From the NCBI RefSeq assembly GCF_023757625.1, contig NZ_JALGBZ010000001.1:1009442-1073441 (forward strand): a DNA stretch of 64,000 nucleotides, written 5' to 3'. A program made the translations under genes and the position numbers. Shown here one piece after another: positions 37,003 through 56,278 of the stretch. Within the stretch, counting starts at the first letter, position 1. Each line of letters starts with the position of its first letter. Under the pieces are notes generated by a model. The model worked only from the letters and a program-made list of their open reading frames with translations. It was not told the origin of the DNA and did no database searches. This DNA is from Halomonas sp. S3-1-1 (GTDB lineage: Bacteria; Pseudomonadota; Gammaproteobacteria; Pseudomonadales; Halomonadaceae).

Positions 37003-38178
37003 CTACTCGTCGTCGTCATCCATGAAGGCGAGGCTTCCCGCATTGACCAGGTAGGTGAGCACCGCTGCGGCGCCCTCGAGCTCGAGAACGTCGGCGTACA
37101 ACGGGGCCGGGTCCGCGATGCGCCGCGCCAGGGGCTCGGTACAGGGCAGGCCGTCGCCGTCGGCGAACAGCGTGGTCACCCCGGCCTCGGTGCGCCAGGC
37201 GATGCGCGAGCCGGGCATGTGGAAAAGCGGCTCGCCGGCGTGTAGTTGCGCGACAAGGTCTTCTTCACCGAGCGGCTCCTCCAGCGGCATGACCTGATCC
37301 ATATACTTTGGTTGAGTCATGGCCCGGCCGAACCACTGGGCGAGCTCTTTGGGCTGGTCCAGCGTCGAGAGGATGAAGTGGCGCATCCGCTCGATGGCGG
37401 CGTCGTCGAGCTCGCCGGTATGCTCGGCAGGCGCCATGCCGGCGTCGCTGTAGCGCTGCGAGCCGGGCAGCTGCTCGCCCAGGTAATCGGCGAACGAGGT
37501 GATCGCCTCGTCCGCGGAGAGCGCGCGAAAGCCGACCGAGTACGTCATGCAGTTGTCGGTCTGGCTCACGCCGTGATGCGCCCAGCCCGGCGGCAGGTAG
37601 AGCATGTCGCCCGGGTTCAGCGTCCAGTCGGAATCCGGCTCGATCTCGAAGGTCTCGAGAATCTTGAGATCGATACCCTGGATGATCGGCGCATCGTCCG
37701 GCTGCTTTCCGCCCAGCTGCCAGCGGCGCTGGCCGCGCCCTTGGAGCAGAAATACGTCGTATTGATCGACGTGGGGGCCGACGCTGCCGCCGGGCGGGGC
37801 GTAGCTCACCATGATGTCGTCCAGGCGCCAGCCGGGCAGAAAGTCGAACTCTTTCATCAGCGCGGCGACGTCGGGAACGTAGTGATCCACCGCTTGAACC
37901 AGCAGGCTCCAGTGGCTTGCCGGCAGACGCTCGAAGGTGGCGTCATCGAAGGGCCCGGCACTGACCTGCCAGGGGCCGTCCGGGCCTTCCTCCTCGACTA
38001 GCCGCGCCTCGACGCCGGGCTCGCAGGCAAGGCCTGCCAGCTCGTCCGGGTCCAGGGGACTGACGAAATCCGGAATCGCGCCACGGATCAACAGCGGTTT
38101 TTGCTGCCAGTAACTTTTTAAAAACTCTTCCGGCGTCAGATCGCCCAGAAGGGTTAGCGGCTCGTTTGGGTTACTCAT
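37003..38178 (-). CDS. roxA: Ribosomal protein uL16 arginine hydroxylase (RoxA/YcfD)
   Basis: A JmjC/cupin-type 2-oxoglutarate- and Fe(II)-dependent oxygenase that hydroxylates an arginine of ribosomal protein uL16 in E. coli. Fe ligands are His136 and Asp138 (GPHVDQYDVF) with a distal His near 201 (GWAHHGVS). The ATG at 38178 has an AGGAG ribosome site. The 391 residues include the C-terminal winged-helix dimer region, and the protein ends in an acidic DDDDE. It is the last gene of the operon, as in E. coli, where phoPQ lie between purB and roxA; here purB is adjacent (25 nt). Confidence 0.93.
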   Translation of the reverse strand: MSNPNEPLTLLGDLTPEEFLKSYWQQKPLLIRGAIPDFVSPLDPDELAGLACEPGVEARLVEEEGPDGPWQVSAGPFDDATFERLPASHWSLLVQAVDHYVPDVAALMKEFDFLPGWRLDDIMVSYAPPGGSVGPHVDQYDVFLLQGRGQRRWQLGGKQPDDAPIIQGIDLKILETFEIEPDSDWTLNPGDMLYLPPGWAHHGVSQTDNCMTYSVGFRALSADEAITSFADYLGEQLPGSQRYSDAGMAPAEHTGELDDAAIERMRHFILSTLDQPKELAQWFGRAMTQPKYMDQVMPLEEPLGEEDLVAQLHAGEPLFHMPGSRIAWRTEAGVTTLFADGDGLPCTEPLARRIADPAPLYADVLELEGAAAVLTYLVNAGSLAFMDDDDE

Positions 38179-38203
38179 GGCGAACTCCTGGTGAGTCGGC
38201 GCG

Positions 38204-40271
<2,068 letters not shown>

Positions 40272-40275
<4 letters not shown>

Positions 40276-41396
40276 GCGGCGACCTCGGCGGTGTTCCAGG
40301 TCGCGCTGATCACGCCGCCCCCCAGGCAAACGTCACCGTCGTAGAGTACCAGCGACTGGCCCGGGGTGACCGCCCACTGCGGGTCATCGAAAACGACCTC
40401 GACGCCGCCATCGGGAAGGCTGCGAACGACGCAGGGGCAGTCGCTCTGGCGGTAGCGCGTTTTCGCCGTAAAGCGACCCTCGGCGACCGGCGCCTTGCCG
40501 GCGACCCAATCCATCGCCTCGGTGGAGAGCGCGTTGGTATAAAGGTGCTCGTCGGTTTTGCCCTGGACGACCTGGAGCACGTTGCGATCGAGATCCTTGC
40601 CCGCCACGTACCAAGGCTCCTCGGAGTAGTTGGCCAGCCCCCCGATTCCCAGGCCCTGGCGCTGGCCCAGGGTGTAGTACATCAAGCCCATGTGCTCGCC
40701 GATGACATCGCCACTGAGCGTTTCGATTCGGCCTGGCTGGGCGGGCAGGTACTGCTGTAAGAAGTCCTTGAAGCGGCGCTCACCGATAAAACAGATACCG
40801 GTAGAGTCTTTCTTCTTCGCCGTGATGAGATCGAACTCTTCGGCAAGCGCGCGCACGGCGGACTTTTCGAGCTCACCCACGGGGAAGAGGGTTTTGGCGA
40901 TCGCGGCTTCCGGTACGGCGTGCAGAAAGTAGCTCTGATCCTTGTTGGTATCGAGCCCCTTTAAAAGCCGCGGGCGGCCGTCGCGCTCGCCGCGGCGCAC
41001 GTAGTGGCCGGTGGCGATCAGCTCGGCGCCGAGCATTTTGGCGTAGTCGAGGAAGACCTTGAACTTGATTTCCCTGTTACACAGGATGTCCGGGTTCGGC
41101 GTGCGCCCGGCCTTGTACTCCTCGAGAAAGTGCTCGAAAACGTTGTCCCAGTACTCCGCGGCGAAGTTGGCGGTATGCAGTTTGATACCGAGTTTGTCGC
41201 ACACGGCTTGGGCGTCGGCCAGGTCCTCTTTCGCGGTGCAGTACTCGGTGCCGTCGTCTTCGTCCCAGTTCTTCATGAACAGGCCTTCGACCTCATAGCC
41301 CTGTTGCAACAGCAAAAGCGCCGAGACCGACGAGTCGACGCCGCCGGACATGCCGACGATCACCTTGCCGTTCGACGTGCTTGGTGTGGATGTCAT
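40272..41396 (-). CDS. mnmA: tRNA-specific 2-thiouridylase
   Basis: Makes the 2-thio group of wobble U34 in tRNA-Lys, -Glu and -Gln. The PP-loop [15 protein letters not shown] lies near the N-terminus; the two catalytic cysteines are in [11 protein letters not shown] and [11 protein letters not shown]. The full length is about 374 residues. ATGs at 41402 and 41396 are both in frame; GAGG touches the first and lies 6 nt before the second, so 41396 is preferred. It overlaps hflD by 4 nt; nudJ is 70 nt upstream. Confidence 0.95.
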
Positions 41397-41466
41397 TGCC
41401 ATCCTCGTAAAGTGGTATGCAGTTGGGAACGATTATACACGATGCGGCCCAGGCGCTTCGAGTGGT

Positions 41467-41904
41467 TCACTCGCGGATCACGCAAAGGGGGTAGTGGCGC
41501 CCGGCGAGCGCGTCCTCGAGGCGCTTGAGCACCAGCGGGCTGCGTAGCCGGCCGTCACGTCCGAGGGATTTGACCTCTTCGAGCGTGAGCCAGTGCGTGG
41601 CGTGGATGTCGGTGTCCAGCGGCGTGCTGAGCCACTTCTCTGGCGTGGCGATGAAGCCGTGGCTGTGAAAGGTTTTATCCTGGGTGTGGAACACCTCGAG
41701 GCCAAGGTAGTGGCTCAGGCGCACCCGCCAGGCGGTCTCTTCCTCGACCTCGCGCAAGATCGCCGCCATCGGGCCTTCGCCGGGCTCGATGTGCCCGGCC
41801 GGCTGGTTGAACAGCGTGTGCGGGCCACCGCGCTCCTCCTCGACCATCAGATAGCGCCCGTCGCGCTCTATAACGCAGGCGGCGGTGGTGTGAATGCGCT
41901 TCAT
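41467..41904 (-). CDS. nudJ: NUDIX hydrolase (NudJ-like)
   Basis: A 145-residue Nudix pyrophosphatase. The Nudix box runs from GHIEPGEGPMAAILREVEEE to TAW and contains the metal-binding REVEEE core, but the glycine that usually follows (EEXG) is alanine. Sequence (NQPAGHIE, LRSPLVLKRLEDAL) and position next to rluE and mnmA match E. coli NudJ, a thiamine-pyrophosphate and nucleoside-triphosphate phosphatase. The start overlaps the rluE stop by 4 nt. Confidence 0.88.
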   Translation of the reverse strand: MKRIHTTAACVIERDGRYLMVEEERGGPHTLFNQPAGHIEPGEGPMAAILREVEEETAWRVRLSHYLGLEVFHTQDKTFHSHGFIATPEKWLSTPLDTDIHATHWLTLEEVKSLGRDGRLRSPLVLKRLEDALAGRHYPLCVIRE

Positions 41905-42551
41905 GAGCGTGGCCCTCGACCTGGTTTCTGACCCGCACGGGGCGTTTGGCCTGGGCGTGGCTTCTTACCGGGGCGCTGTTTGCCGCCCTTCGCGGCGGGC
42001 TTTTGCGGCGCGTGCAGGGTTTCGGTGCGCCACTGGCCCGGGGCCAAAGCGTCGAGGCGCCAGTGGCCGATGGCCGCGCGAATCAGGCGCAGCGTGGGAA
42101 AGCCGACGTGGGCGGTCATACGCCGCACCTGGCGGTTTCGCCCCTCGGTGATGGTGAGCTCGATCCAACTGGTAATAGGGTGGCGCTTGGGTTCGATGGG
42201 TGGAATGCGCTCTGCTACCGCCGGGGCTTTGAGGCGCCGAGCCTTGGCCGGGCGGGTCGGGCCATCCTTTAGCGTCACCCCCGCCTTGAGCGCGGCGAGC
42301 GCCTTGTCGTCGATCTCGCCTTCGAGCTGAACCCAGTAGGTTTTGGGCTGCTTGTGGCGCGGATGGGTAATCTGGTGGATGAGCGCGCCGTCGTCACAAA
42401 GCAGCAGCAGTCCCTCGGAGTCGTAGTCGAGCCGACCCGCGGCGTAGACGCCAGGCACGTCGATCACGTCAGAGAGCGTGGCGCGCCCCTGGCTATCGGT
42501 GAACTGGGACAGCATTTTGTAGGGCTTGTGTAGAAGATAGAGCGTGCTCAT
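41901..42551 (-). CDS. rluE: 23S rRNA pseudouridine synthase E
   Basis: A 216-residue RsuA/RluE-type pseudouridine synthase, which in E. coli modifies U2457 of 23S rRNA. Catalytic Asp in GRLDYDSEGLLLL; NRQVRRMTAHVGFPTLRLIR is the family motif. There is no N-terminal S4 domain, as expected for RluE. The C-terminal 35 residues are a lysine/proline/glycine-rich basic tail (KKPRPGQTP and similar), perhaps for RNA contact. ATG 42551 aligns with the family; the open frame upstream reads through the icd promoter region. First gene of the six-gene minus-strand operon. Confidence 0.92.
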   Translation of the reverse strand: MSTLYLLHKPYKMLSQFTDSQGRATLSDVIDVPGVYAAGRLDYDSEGLLLLCDDGALIHQITHPRHKQPKTYWVQLEGEIDDKALAALKAGVTLKDGPTRPAKARRLKAPAVAERIPPIEPKRHPITSWIELTITEGRNRQVRRMTAHVGFPTLRLIRAAIGHWRLDALAPGQWRTETLHAPQKPAAKGGKQRPGKKPRPGQTPRAGQKPGRGPRS

Positions 42552-45007
<2,456 letters not shown>

Positions 45008-45027
45008 CGCTCGCTTTAAGGTACACA

Positions 45028-45058
45028 CCCTCGTCCGCTCGGCGGGCGGGGGTTTTTT
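45028..45058 (+). terminator. Rho-independent terminator after icd
   Basis: An 11-bp stem with two G-U pairs (CCCTCGTCCGC at 45028-45038, GCGGGCGGGGG at 45042-45052), a TCG loop and six Ts (45053-45058). Confidence 0.85.
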
Positions 45059-45178
45059 GTGCGACTCAGTGTGATAATTTTGTCTTTTCCATGAACCCTT
45101 GCTGCGCATGGGCGTCTTAAAGCAAGCCTGCTTGCCACATCATCCGCCTGTCAGCACAGAGACGATACGCAACGCTTT

Positions 45179-45547
45179 ATGCCCAATCTTGAGAATCCTT
45201 GCCTGAACGCTTTGGTGTCAGGCATGACACGCTCGGCGTCGACCGAGCACGACGACGACCTGGACGTACAGACGTCAGAGCCCGAACTCGCCCAGCCGCC
45301 GCTGTATAAAGTAGTGCTTCACAACGATGACTACACGCCGATGGAGTTCGTCATCGAAATACTCCAAGGCTTTTTCAATATGGATAACGAAAAAGCCGTG
45401 GAGATCATGCTGGCCGTGCACACCCAGGGCAAAGGGACCTGCGGTATTTTTACTCGCGACATCGCCGAGACGAAAAGCCATCAGGTCAACGAATACGCCC
45501 GCGAATGCGAGCATCCGCTCATGAGCGATATCGAAGCTGCCGATTGA
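45179..45547 (+). CDS. clpS: ATP-dependent Clp protease adaptor ClpS
   Basis: N-recognin that delivers proteins with primary destabilising N-terminal residues (Leu, Phe, Trp, Tyr) to ClpAP. The ClpS core occupies about 42-118, with [20 protein letters not shown] containing the NDD/M specificity residues and [21 protein letters not shown] disordered acidic N-terminal extension precedes it, as usual for insertion into the ClpA pore. At 122 residues it equals P. aeruginosa ClpS. Neither start has a good ribosome site; an ATG at 45224 (107 residues, nearer E. coli's 106) is the alternative. clpA lies 170 nt downstream. Confidence 0.93.
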   Translation: MPNLENPCLNALVSGMTRSASTEHDDDLDVQTSEPELAQPPLYKVVLHNDDYTPMEFVIEILQGFFNMDNEKAVEIMLAVHTQGKGTCGIFTRDIAETKSHQVNEYARECEHPLMSDIEAAD

Positions 45548-45717
45548 GACAACCCCGGACAACGCGTGAAAGCGCCCCGGTAAACGTTGAAAAAAAGTGG
45601 CAGTGGGGCTTGCAAGCGGGGCATTTGTACCCGATGTTGAAAGTGCCGGTCGATTAAACTGATCCGACGCAAGTCCCGGGTGAATACGCCCCGGGGAGTA
45701 GCGAAAAGGGGACTGCC

Positions 45718-47994
<2,277 letters not shown>

Positions 47995-48022
47995 CGGTCA
48001 ACGCGTAAGGCTCAACCGCATA

Positions 48023-48056
48023 CAGCGCCCTGTCATTGACGGGGCGTTGTCATTTT
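48023..48056 (+). terminator. Terminator after clpA
   Basis: A 12-bp stem with two G-U pairs (48023-48034 with 48038-48049), an ATT loop and a TCATTTT tail. Convergent infA lies beyond. Confidence 0.75.
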
Positions 48057-48149
48057 GAGGCGCCGTAAAAGAGGAGAAACGCTCGTGCCAATATGCGTAA
48101 CGAAGGGGGCGGTTACGCCGGTTCAAATAAGCACGAAAGCGTTGGGCGG

Positions 48150-48368
48150 TTAGCGCGAACGGTAAACGATGCGGCCCTTGGAAAGGTCGTAAGGGGTCAG
48201 CTCTACCTTGACCTTGTCACCGGTCAGAATGCGGATGTAGTTCTTGCGCATTTTGCCCGAAATGTGGGCAGTCACCACGTGACCGTTTTCGAGCTCGACA
48301 CGAAACATGGTGTTGGGAAGGGTATCGACAATGACGCCTTCCATTTCAATATGGTCTTCGCGTGCCAT
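48150..48368 (-). CDS. infA: Translation initiation factor IF-1
   Basis: A 72-residue single S1/OB-fold protein, the exact length of E. coli IF-1: [46 protein letters not shown] and [14 protein letters not shown]. It blocks the ribosomal A site during initiation. As in E. coli and Pseudomonas it sits between clpA and the aat/bpt genes. It is separated from bpt by 197 nt of non-coding DNA in which I see only its likely promoter. No tRNA-Ser gene (serW of E. coli) is present here. Confidence 0.98.
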   Translation of the reverse strand: MAREDHIEMEGVIVDTLPNTMFRVELENGHVVTAHISGKMRKNYIRILTGDKVKVELTPYDLSKGRIVYRSR

Positions 48369-48565
48369 ATAGGCAGATCCTCACTTATTTAATATCATCG
48401 TAGCCAGTTTAACAGATTCGCCGGCACTGTGGTTGCCAAGTACGGTGATTGGCAAGTAAAGCCGCCGCCAAATACGCGTCAACTGGCCAAATCGTTTACA
48501 TGGGCTTGGTAAGCAGCGCTATATTGTGCCGCAAGGCTGGCGTCAAGGCAAAAAAGCGCGCCGTT

Positions 48566-49300
48566 TTAGCGAATGAGCGCACGCCAGCGGCGCCCGTCCA
48601 GCACTTCCAGCGGCGAAAACGCCTGCTTGTAACGCATTTTTCGACACTCCTCGATCCAGTAGCCCAGGTAAAGGTGGCTCAACCCCAGCTGCTGGCAACG
48701 CTCGATCAGCTTCAGGATCGCAAGCGTTCCTAGCGAGCGCCGGTCGAGCTCCTCATCTACAGCGAAGAAGGTGTAGATCGCCGATAGACCGTGCTCGAGG
48801 CGATCGAACGCGGCCACGCCGATCAATCGATCTTCCAGGTAGAGCTCCATCAGGTTGGCGTAGGGCTGGTCGAGGGTCAAAAAGGTGCGATACTGCTCCT
48901 GGCTTGGCGGATACATGTCGCCGTCGCTGTGACGCGCGCGGATGTAGTGGGCGTAGAGTGCGTAATGGGCGTTATGGTAATGAGCGGCCACGACGCGGGT
49001 CGTGACGTCGGCGTTGCGTTTGGCGATTTTGCGCTGGGTCCGGTTGGGTTCGAACTGCGCGACGGGAATGCGCACCGATTGGCACGCTTGGCAGCCTTCA
49101 CAGTGTGGCCGGTACAGATGCCGACCGCTGCGGCGAAAGCCCAGCAGCGAAAGCGCGTCGTATACGCCGTGGGAGGGCGCTTCCTTGGGGTCCAGAAACA
49201 GCGTCGTCGCTTTTTGATCCGGCAGGTAGCTGCAGGCGTGGGGCACGGTCAGAAAAAAGCGTAGATCGCGGACCGGGCCGCGGAAGGCGCTGCTGCTCAC
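48566..49300 (-). CDS. bpt: Aspartate/glutamate leucyltransferase (Bpt)
   Basis: Transfers leucine from Leu-tRNA to proteins with N-terminal Asp or Glu, making them ClpS substrates. Diagnostic features are PHACSYLPDQKATTLFLDP, the Cys cluster HCEGCQACQSVRIPV and GYWIEECRKMRYK. The start is set at a GTG (49300) preceded by AAGGAG with 6-nt spacing; this gives 244 residues. An ATG at 49330 overlaps the aat stop but has no ribosome site. The neighbouring upstream gene, aat, makes the second type of N-degron transferase. Confidence 0.93.
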   Translation of the reverse strand: MSSSAFRGPVRDLRFFLTVPHACSYLPDQKATTLFLDPKEAPSHGVYDALSLLGFRRSGRHLYRPHCEGCQACQSVRIPVAQFEPNRTQRKIAKRNADVTTRVVAAHYHNAHYALYAHYIRARHSDGDMYPPSQEQYRTFLTLDQPYANLMELYLEDRLIGVAAFDRLEHGLSAIYTFFAVDEELDRRSLGTLAILKLIERCQQLGLSHLYLGYWIEECRKMRYKQAFSPLEVLDGRRWRALIR

Positions 49301-49329
49301 GGCTATCTCCTTGAGGGTTGACGCTTGCA

Positions 49330-50061
49330 TCAATAGGCTGAGGGTACGGCGTTCAGCCAGGGCGACGCCGGAACGACCGGGTAGTGACCGTCCAGGTCGA
49401 ACGCGTTTTCCGGCAGCCACTGTTCAAGATAGCTTACGAACGTCGCGCGGGCGATGGGCGCGGCGCCCAAACGTTCCAGGTGCGGGGTATGCATCTGACA
49501 GTCGATCAGCGCGCCGCCGTTGTCCGCCATGGCGCGCGCCAGGTGTGCCAGCGCCACCTTGGAGGCGTCCGGCGTTTTCGAGAACATCGACTCGCCGAAA
49601 AATACCGGCCCCAGCGCTAACCCGTAAAGCCCGCCGACGAGTTCACCGCCCAGGTGAACCTCAACGCTGTGGGCAATGCCCAGGCCATGAAGGTGGCGGT
49701 AGGCCGCGCGCATGTCCGGGTTGATCCAGGTCTCCGGCTCGCCCTGGCGGGGCGCAGCGCAGGCGTGGATGACCGCATCGAAGTGTTGATTCAGCGTCAC
49801 GCGAAAGCCACCATTGCGCAGGCGTTTGGCAAGGCTTCGCCGCAGCTTGAACTGCGCCGGTGCCAACACCATCCGCGGGTCGGGGCTCCACCAAAGCACG
49901 GGGTCGCCATCGTTGTACCAGGGGAAGATCCCGCGGCGATAAGCCTCGATGAGCCAGTCAGGGGTCAGCGCGCCGCCGGCGGCGAGCAAGCCGTTGGGCG
50001 TGTCGAGCGCGCTGGCCGACGCCGGAAAGGCGGGCAGTGGCGATGAAAGCCAGGGCAGCAT
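49330..50061 (-). CDS. aat: Leucyl/phenylalanyl-tRNA--protein transferase
   Basis: Adds Leu or Phe to proteins with N-terminal Lys or Arg, creating ClpS-recognised N-degrons. 243 residues, with the motifs PNGLLAAGGALTPDWLIEAYRRGIFPWY, PVLWWSPDPRMVL, HSVEVHLGGELVGGLYGLALG and FFGESMFS typical of Aat. The ATG at 50061 has AAGGAG at a 6-nt distance; the longer frame upstream is not supported. It lies directly upstream of bpt, probably co-transcribed, and divergent from ftsK. Confidence 0.95.
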   Translation of the reverse strand: MLPWLSSPLPAFPASASALDTPNGLLAAGGALTPDWLIEAYRRGIFPWYNDGDPVLWWSPDPRMVLAPAQFKLRRSLAKRLRNGGFRVTLNQHFDAVIHACAAPRQGEPETWINPDMRAAYRHLHGLGIAHSVEVHLGGELVGGLYGLALGPVFFGESMFSKTPDASKVALAHLARAMADNGGALIDCQMHTPHLERLGAAPIARATFVSYLEQWLPENAFDLDGHYPVVPASPWLNAVPSAY

Positions 50062-50234
50062 GAAGGACTCCTTGTCGCCTTTGATAACAGCCTTTGTGAT
50101 CGCCTCAAAAAACGCCGCCAGCGCGTTTGAACGCCAACTCGAAGCGACAAGCGCTGTGATGGCGAAAGGATGCTCGGTATGATGCAAACTCGCAAGTCGA
50201 TTAACGACGCCACCAGGTGTAAAGGGAGAATCGC

Positions 50235-53714
<3,480 letters not shown>

Positions 53715-53878
53715 GTGAGGCGTCAATCGTGCAACAAGCGTGAAAGTCGCGCCGCCGGTGAAACCCCGGGGCGCGATGAACGTCTGAGTGTGGACACAGG
53801 GATGTTCCTGTCCAAATATCACAACCGTTGCGGCACGCGCGTGCCGCCATTTGGCAACACTGCCTGGGGAGTAAGGTA

Positions 53879-54532
53879 ATGAGCGATCAAGATACGCGGC
53901 GCGGTGCTTCGCTGGCGCTGACGGCCAGCGCACTGGGTTTGACCTTCGCAGCACCGATGGCGCTTGCCAACGAGGCTGCCGAGCGTCTCTCCGAACGTCT
54001 CGAGCCGCTGGAGAGCTATCAGGCATCTTTTGAACAGATGATCAGCGGCAGCGGCGGTGAGCGCCTGCAGGATGCGCGCGGTGAAATGTGGCTATCCCGC
54101 CCGGGCATGCTGCGCTGGGAAGTCGAAGCCCCGTATGCTCAGGTGGTGGTGTCCGACGGAAACGAGGTCTATCTCTATGACCCGGATCTCGAGCAGGTCA
54201 CGGTGCAGGCGATGGACAACCGCGTCTCCCACACACCGGCGCTGCTGCTCTCGGGTAGCGCTTATGATCTGACCGAGAACTTCGACGTATTCTACGCCCA
54301 GGAGGGGAGCGAAGACGTGTTTACGCTCGTGCCGACCTCCAACGAGACGCTGTTCGAAGAGCTCTCCATGGTGTTCGAAGGCGAAACCCTGAGCGAGCTG
54401 ATGATGACCGACAGCACCGGCCAGCGCACGCTGATCACCTTCGATGACATCGTGCAAAACGGACGCGTCGACCGCAGCCTGTTCGATTTCGAGATTCCCG
54501 AAGGCACTGACGTTATTCGCGAAACCTACTAG
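53879..54532 (+). CDS. lolA: Outer-membrane lipoprotein carrier protein LolA
   Basis: Periplasmic chaperone that ferries lipoproteins from LolCDE to LolB. The ATG at 53879 gives 217 residues with a signal peptide cleaved after LALA (mature NEAAERL). Mature features are the LolA-type ESYQASFEQ, EMWLSRPGMLRWEVEAPYAQVVVSDGNEVYLYDPDLEQV and the hydrophobic lipid-binding barrel strands. ftsK ends 164 nt upstream, the same order as in E. coli and Pseudomonas (ftsK-lolA-rarA), although rarA here is on the opposite strand. Confidence 0.93.
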   Translation: MSDQDTRRGASLALTASALGLTFAAPMALANEAAERLSERLEPLESYQASFEQMISGSGGERLQDARGEMWLSRPGMLRWEVEAPYAQVVVSDGNEVYLYDPDLEQVTVQAMDNRVSHTPALLLSGSAYDLTENFDVFYAQEGSEDVFTLVPTSNETLFEELSMVFEGETLSELMMTDSTGQRTLITFDDIVQNGRVDRSLFDFEIPEGTDVIRETY

Positions 54533-54539
54533 GGGAAAC

Positions 54540-54575
54540 CGCCGGCCTCGGCGCTGACCTTGGCCGGCGACTTTT
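54540..54575 (+). terminator. Terminator between lolA and rarA
   Basis: An 8-bp GC stem (CGCCGGCC at 54540-54547 and GGCCGGCG at 54562-54569) with a 14-nt loop and an ACTTTT tail, located between convergent genes. Confidence 0.6.
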
Positions 54576-54595
54576 AAGTCACCCGTATGAGCCAA

Positions 54596-55939
54596 TCAAA
54601 CGCCGCCCGGCGTCTGGTTGGCTTCTTCGTCTCTGGCCTCACGCCAAGCCATGATCTCGGCAAAGCGCTTCTCCTGACCAAAAGTGCTCGGTTCGAAAAA
54701 GCGCGTTTTGGGCAGCGCCTCGGGCCAGCAGTCGTGGGCGTCGCCGGCCGGGTAGCCGTCGGGCTCACTATGGGCGTAGCGGTAGCCTTCGCCGTGGCCA
54801 AGCTCCTCCATCAGCTTCGTCGGGGCGTTTCTCAGGTAGCTCGGCACGTCCACCTGGGGCTGGCTCTTGACGAACGACTGCGCCGCCTTCCAGGCGCGAT
54901 CGATGCGGTTGCTCTTGGGCGCGACCGACAGATGAATGGCCGCGTGGGCGATCGCCCGCTGGCCCTCATAATCGCCCAGGCGCAGGTAGGCGTCCCAGGC
55001 GGCGATCACCAGCGGTAACGCCCGCGGGTCGGCGTTGCCCACGTCTTCCGAGGCAATGGCGCACAGGCGCCTCACCACGTCCAGCGGGTCGCCGCCGCCT
55101 TGGATGAAGCGCGCCATGTACAAAAGCGCGGCGTCCGGACGCGAGGAGCGAATCGATTTGTGGATCGCCGAGAGCAGATCATAATAGGCGTCGCCCTGCT
55201 TATCGAAGGCGCTGGACTGGTGGCCGATCACATCCGCGAGCGCCGCCTTTTCCAGCACTTCCCGCTCGCCGCGCTGCTCGGTAAAGTCGCAAGCGGTTTC
55301 AAGCAGCCCCAGCGCCCGGCGCGCGTCGCCGGCGCTGGCGCTGGCCAGCGCTTGTAGCACGCCTTCTTCGAGCTCGATTGACCGCCTGCCCAACCCGCGC
55401 TCGCGATCCTCGAGCGCCTGGCGCATCACGTCGATCAGCTCCTGCTCGCTCAGCGGCTTTAAAACGTAGACCCGAGTGCGCGATAAAAGCGCCGAGTTGA
55501 CCTCGAAAGAGGGGTTTTCGGTGGTCGCGCCGATCAGCGTTAGAAGCCCGGATTCGACGTGGGGCAAAAGCGCATCCTGTTGGCTCTTGTTGAGGCGATG
55601 GATTTCGTCCAGAAAGAGCAGCGTCTGCGCGCGGGTCTGGCGCGCTCGCTCGACCACCGCGCGGATCTCCTTCACACCGGCCATCACCGCACTGAGCTGC
55701 TCAAGCGCCGAGTCCGAGGCGCGGGCCAATAGCTCGGCCAGCGTCGTTTTGCCCACTCCTGGCGGGCCCCAAAGGATCATCGAGCGTACGCTTTTCGTCT
55801 CGACCATCTGGCGCAGCGGTTTATGAGGGCCGACCAGCGCCTGCTGGCCCACGTAGTCGTCCAGGTGGCGCGGGCGCATGCGAAAGGCGAGGGGGGCGCC
55901 GTCGGCGGGCGGGGCCTCGGCGCTGTCAAAAAGGTCCAT
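54596..55939 (-). CDS. rarA: Replication-associated recombination protein A
   Basis: A 447-residue AAA+ ATPase (RarA/MgsA/WRNIP1 family) acting at stalled forks. The N-terminal [22 protein letters not shown] is followed by Walker [11 protein letters not shown], Walker B LFLDEIHR, the sensor GATTENPSF and the arginine-finger LLSRTRVY. The C-terminal MgsA domain includes [28 protein letters not shown]. In E. coli and Pseudomonas it follows lolA in the same direction; here it is inverted relative to lolA. Confidence 0.95.
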   Translation of the reverse strand: MDLFDSAEAPPADGAPLAFRMRPRHLDDYVGQQALVGPHKPLRQMVETKSVRSMILWGPPGVGKTTLAELLARASDSALEQLSAVMAGVKEIRAVVERARQTRAQTLLFLDEIHRLNKSQQDALLPHVESGLLTLIGATTENPSFEVNSALLSRTRVYVLKPLSEQELIDVMRQALEDRERGLGRRSIELEEGVLQALASASAGDARRALGLLETACDFTEQRGEREVLEKAALADVIGHQSSAFDKQGDAYYDLLSAIHKSIRSSRPDAALLYMARFIQGGGDPLDVVRRLCAIASEDVGNADPRALPLVIAAWDAYLRLGDYEGQRAIAHAAIHLSVAPKSNRIDRAWKAAQSFVKSQPQVDVPSYLRNAPTKLMEELGHGEGYRYAHSEPDGYPAGDAHDCWPEALPKTRFFEPSTFGQEKRFAEIMAWREARDEEANQTPGGV

Positions 55940-56096
55940 GTCTTTATCCTTCGTGCGTCAGGGCGTCGAGAGTCGCCGGGTCATGCTATGGCAAAGCACG
56001 TTGCGGCAGGCTACTTTAGGACATACGCTTTGTAACGCGGTGTCTTGAAGCGGCAGGCAACGAGCTCAGCACGACCGCAAAACTGCGTTTGAGCGC

Positions 56097-56116
56097 TTGG
56101 CAACATGCATTGCCAA
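56097..56116 (+). promoter_or_regulatory. 7-bp inverted repeat, candidate operator
   Basis: TTGGCAA (56097-56103) and TTGCCAA (56110-56116) flank CATGCA. It stands 25 nt before the tandem repeat array upstream of the hemerythrin-like gene; the binding protein is unknown. Confidence 0.5.
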
Positions 56117-56140
56117 ATTCTCATTGCCATCGTGTATTTA

Positions 56141-56182
56141 CTAAAGATTGGTTGCTAAAGATCAGTTGCTAAAGATTAGTTG
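56141..56182 (+). repeat. Three tandem 14-bp repeats upstream of the hemerythrin-like gene
   Basis: Adjacent copies at 56141-56154, 56155-56168 and 56169-56182 fit CTAAAGATYRGTTG; only two positions vary. They lie about 100 nt upstream of the next gene, in an AT-rich island. Confidence 0.88.
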
Positions 56183-56278
56183 TCACAGTGTAGTAGACAC
56201 TGCTTATCCAGCGCGTGTCCAATGCCTTGACAGGGATTTTGAAGGTAAGGCTCGACAACCACTTAAGGAGTTTGGCTC

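Larger units (their letters stand above)
55940..56278. other. 339-nt intergenic region with repeats
   Basis: No gene is seen between the divergent rarA and hemerythrin-like genes. The region holds the inverted repeat TTGGCAA-catgca-TTGCCAA (56097-56116), the three 14-bp tandem repeats (56141-56182), a second inverted repeat CAGTGT-agtag-ACACTG (56186-56202), and then the leader of the hemerythrin-like gene with AAGGAG before its ATG. Both promoters must lie here. Confidence 0.7.

Noticed and set aside
45548..45717. Possible cspD gene between icd/clpS and clpA as in some relatives
   Set aside because: No cold-shock-domain reading frame is present in this gap or in 45008-45178.
48093..48140. 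GGTTCAAATA resembling a tRNA T-arm at the place of E. coli serW
   Set aside because: No tRNA cloverleaf can be drawn and the CCA end is absent; infA follows directly.
49301..49420. Longer N-terminus for bpt
   Set aside because: The upstream extension overlaps aat; the GTG at 49300 has a perfect AAGGAG at 6-nt spacing and fits the family length.
56141..56182. Tandem repeats as a possible CRISPR array
   Set aside because: Units are 14 bp and directly adjacent with no spacers; no cas genes in the window.
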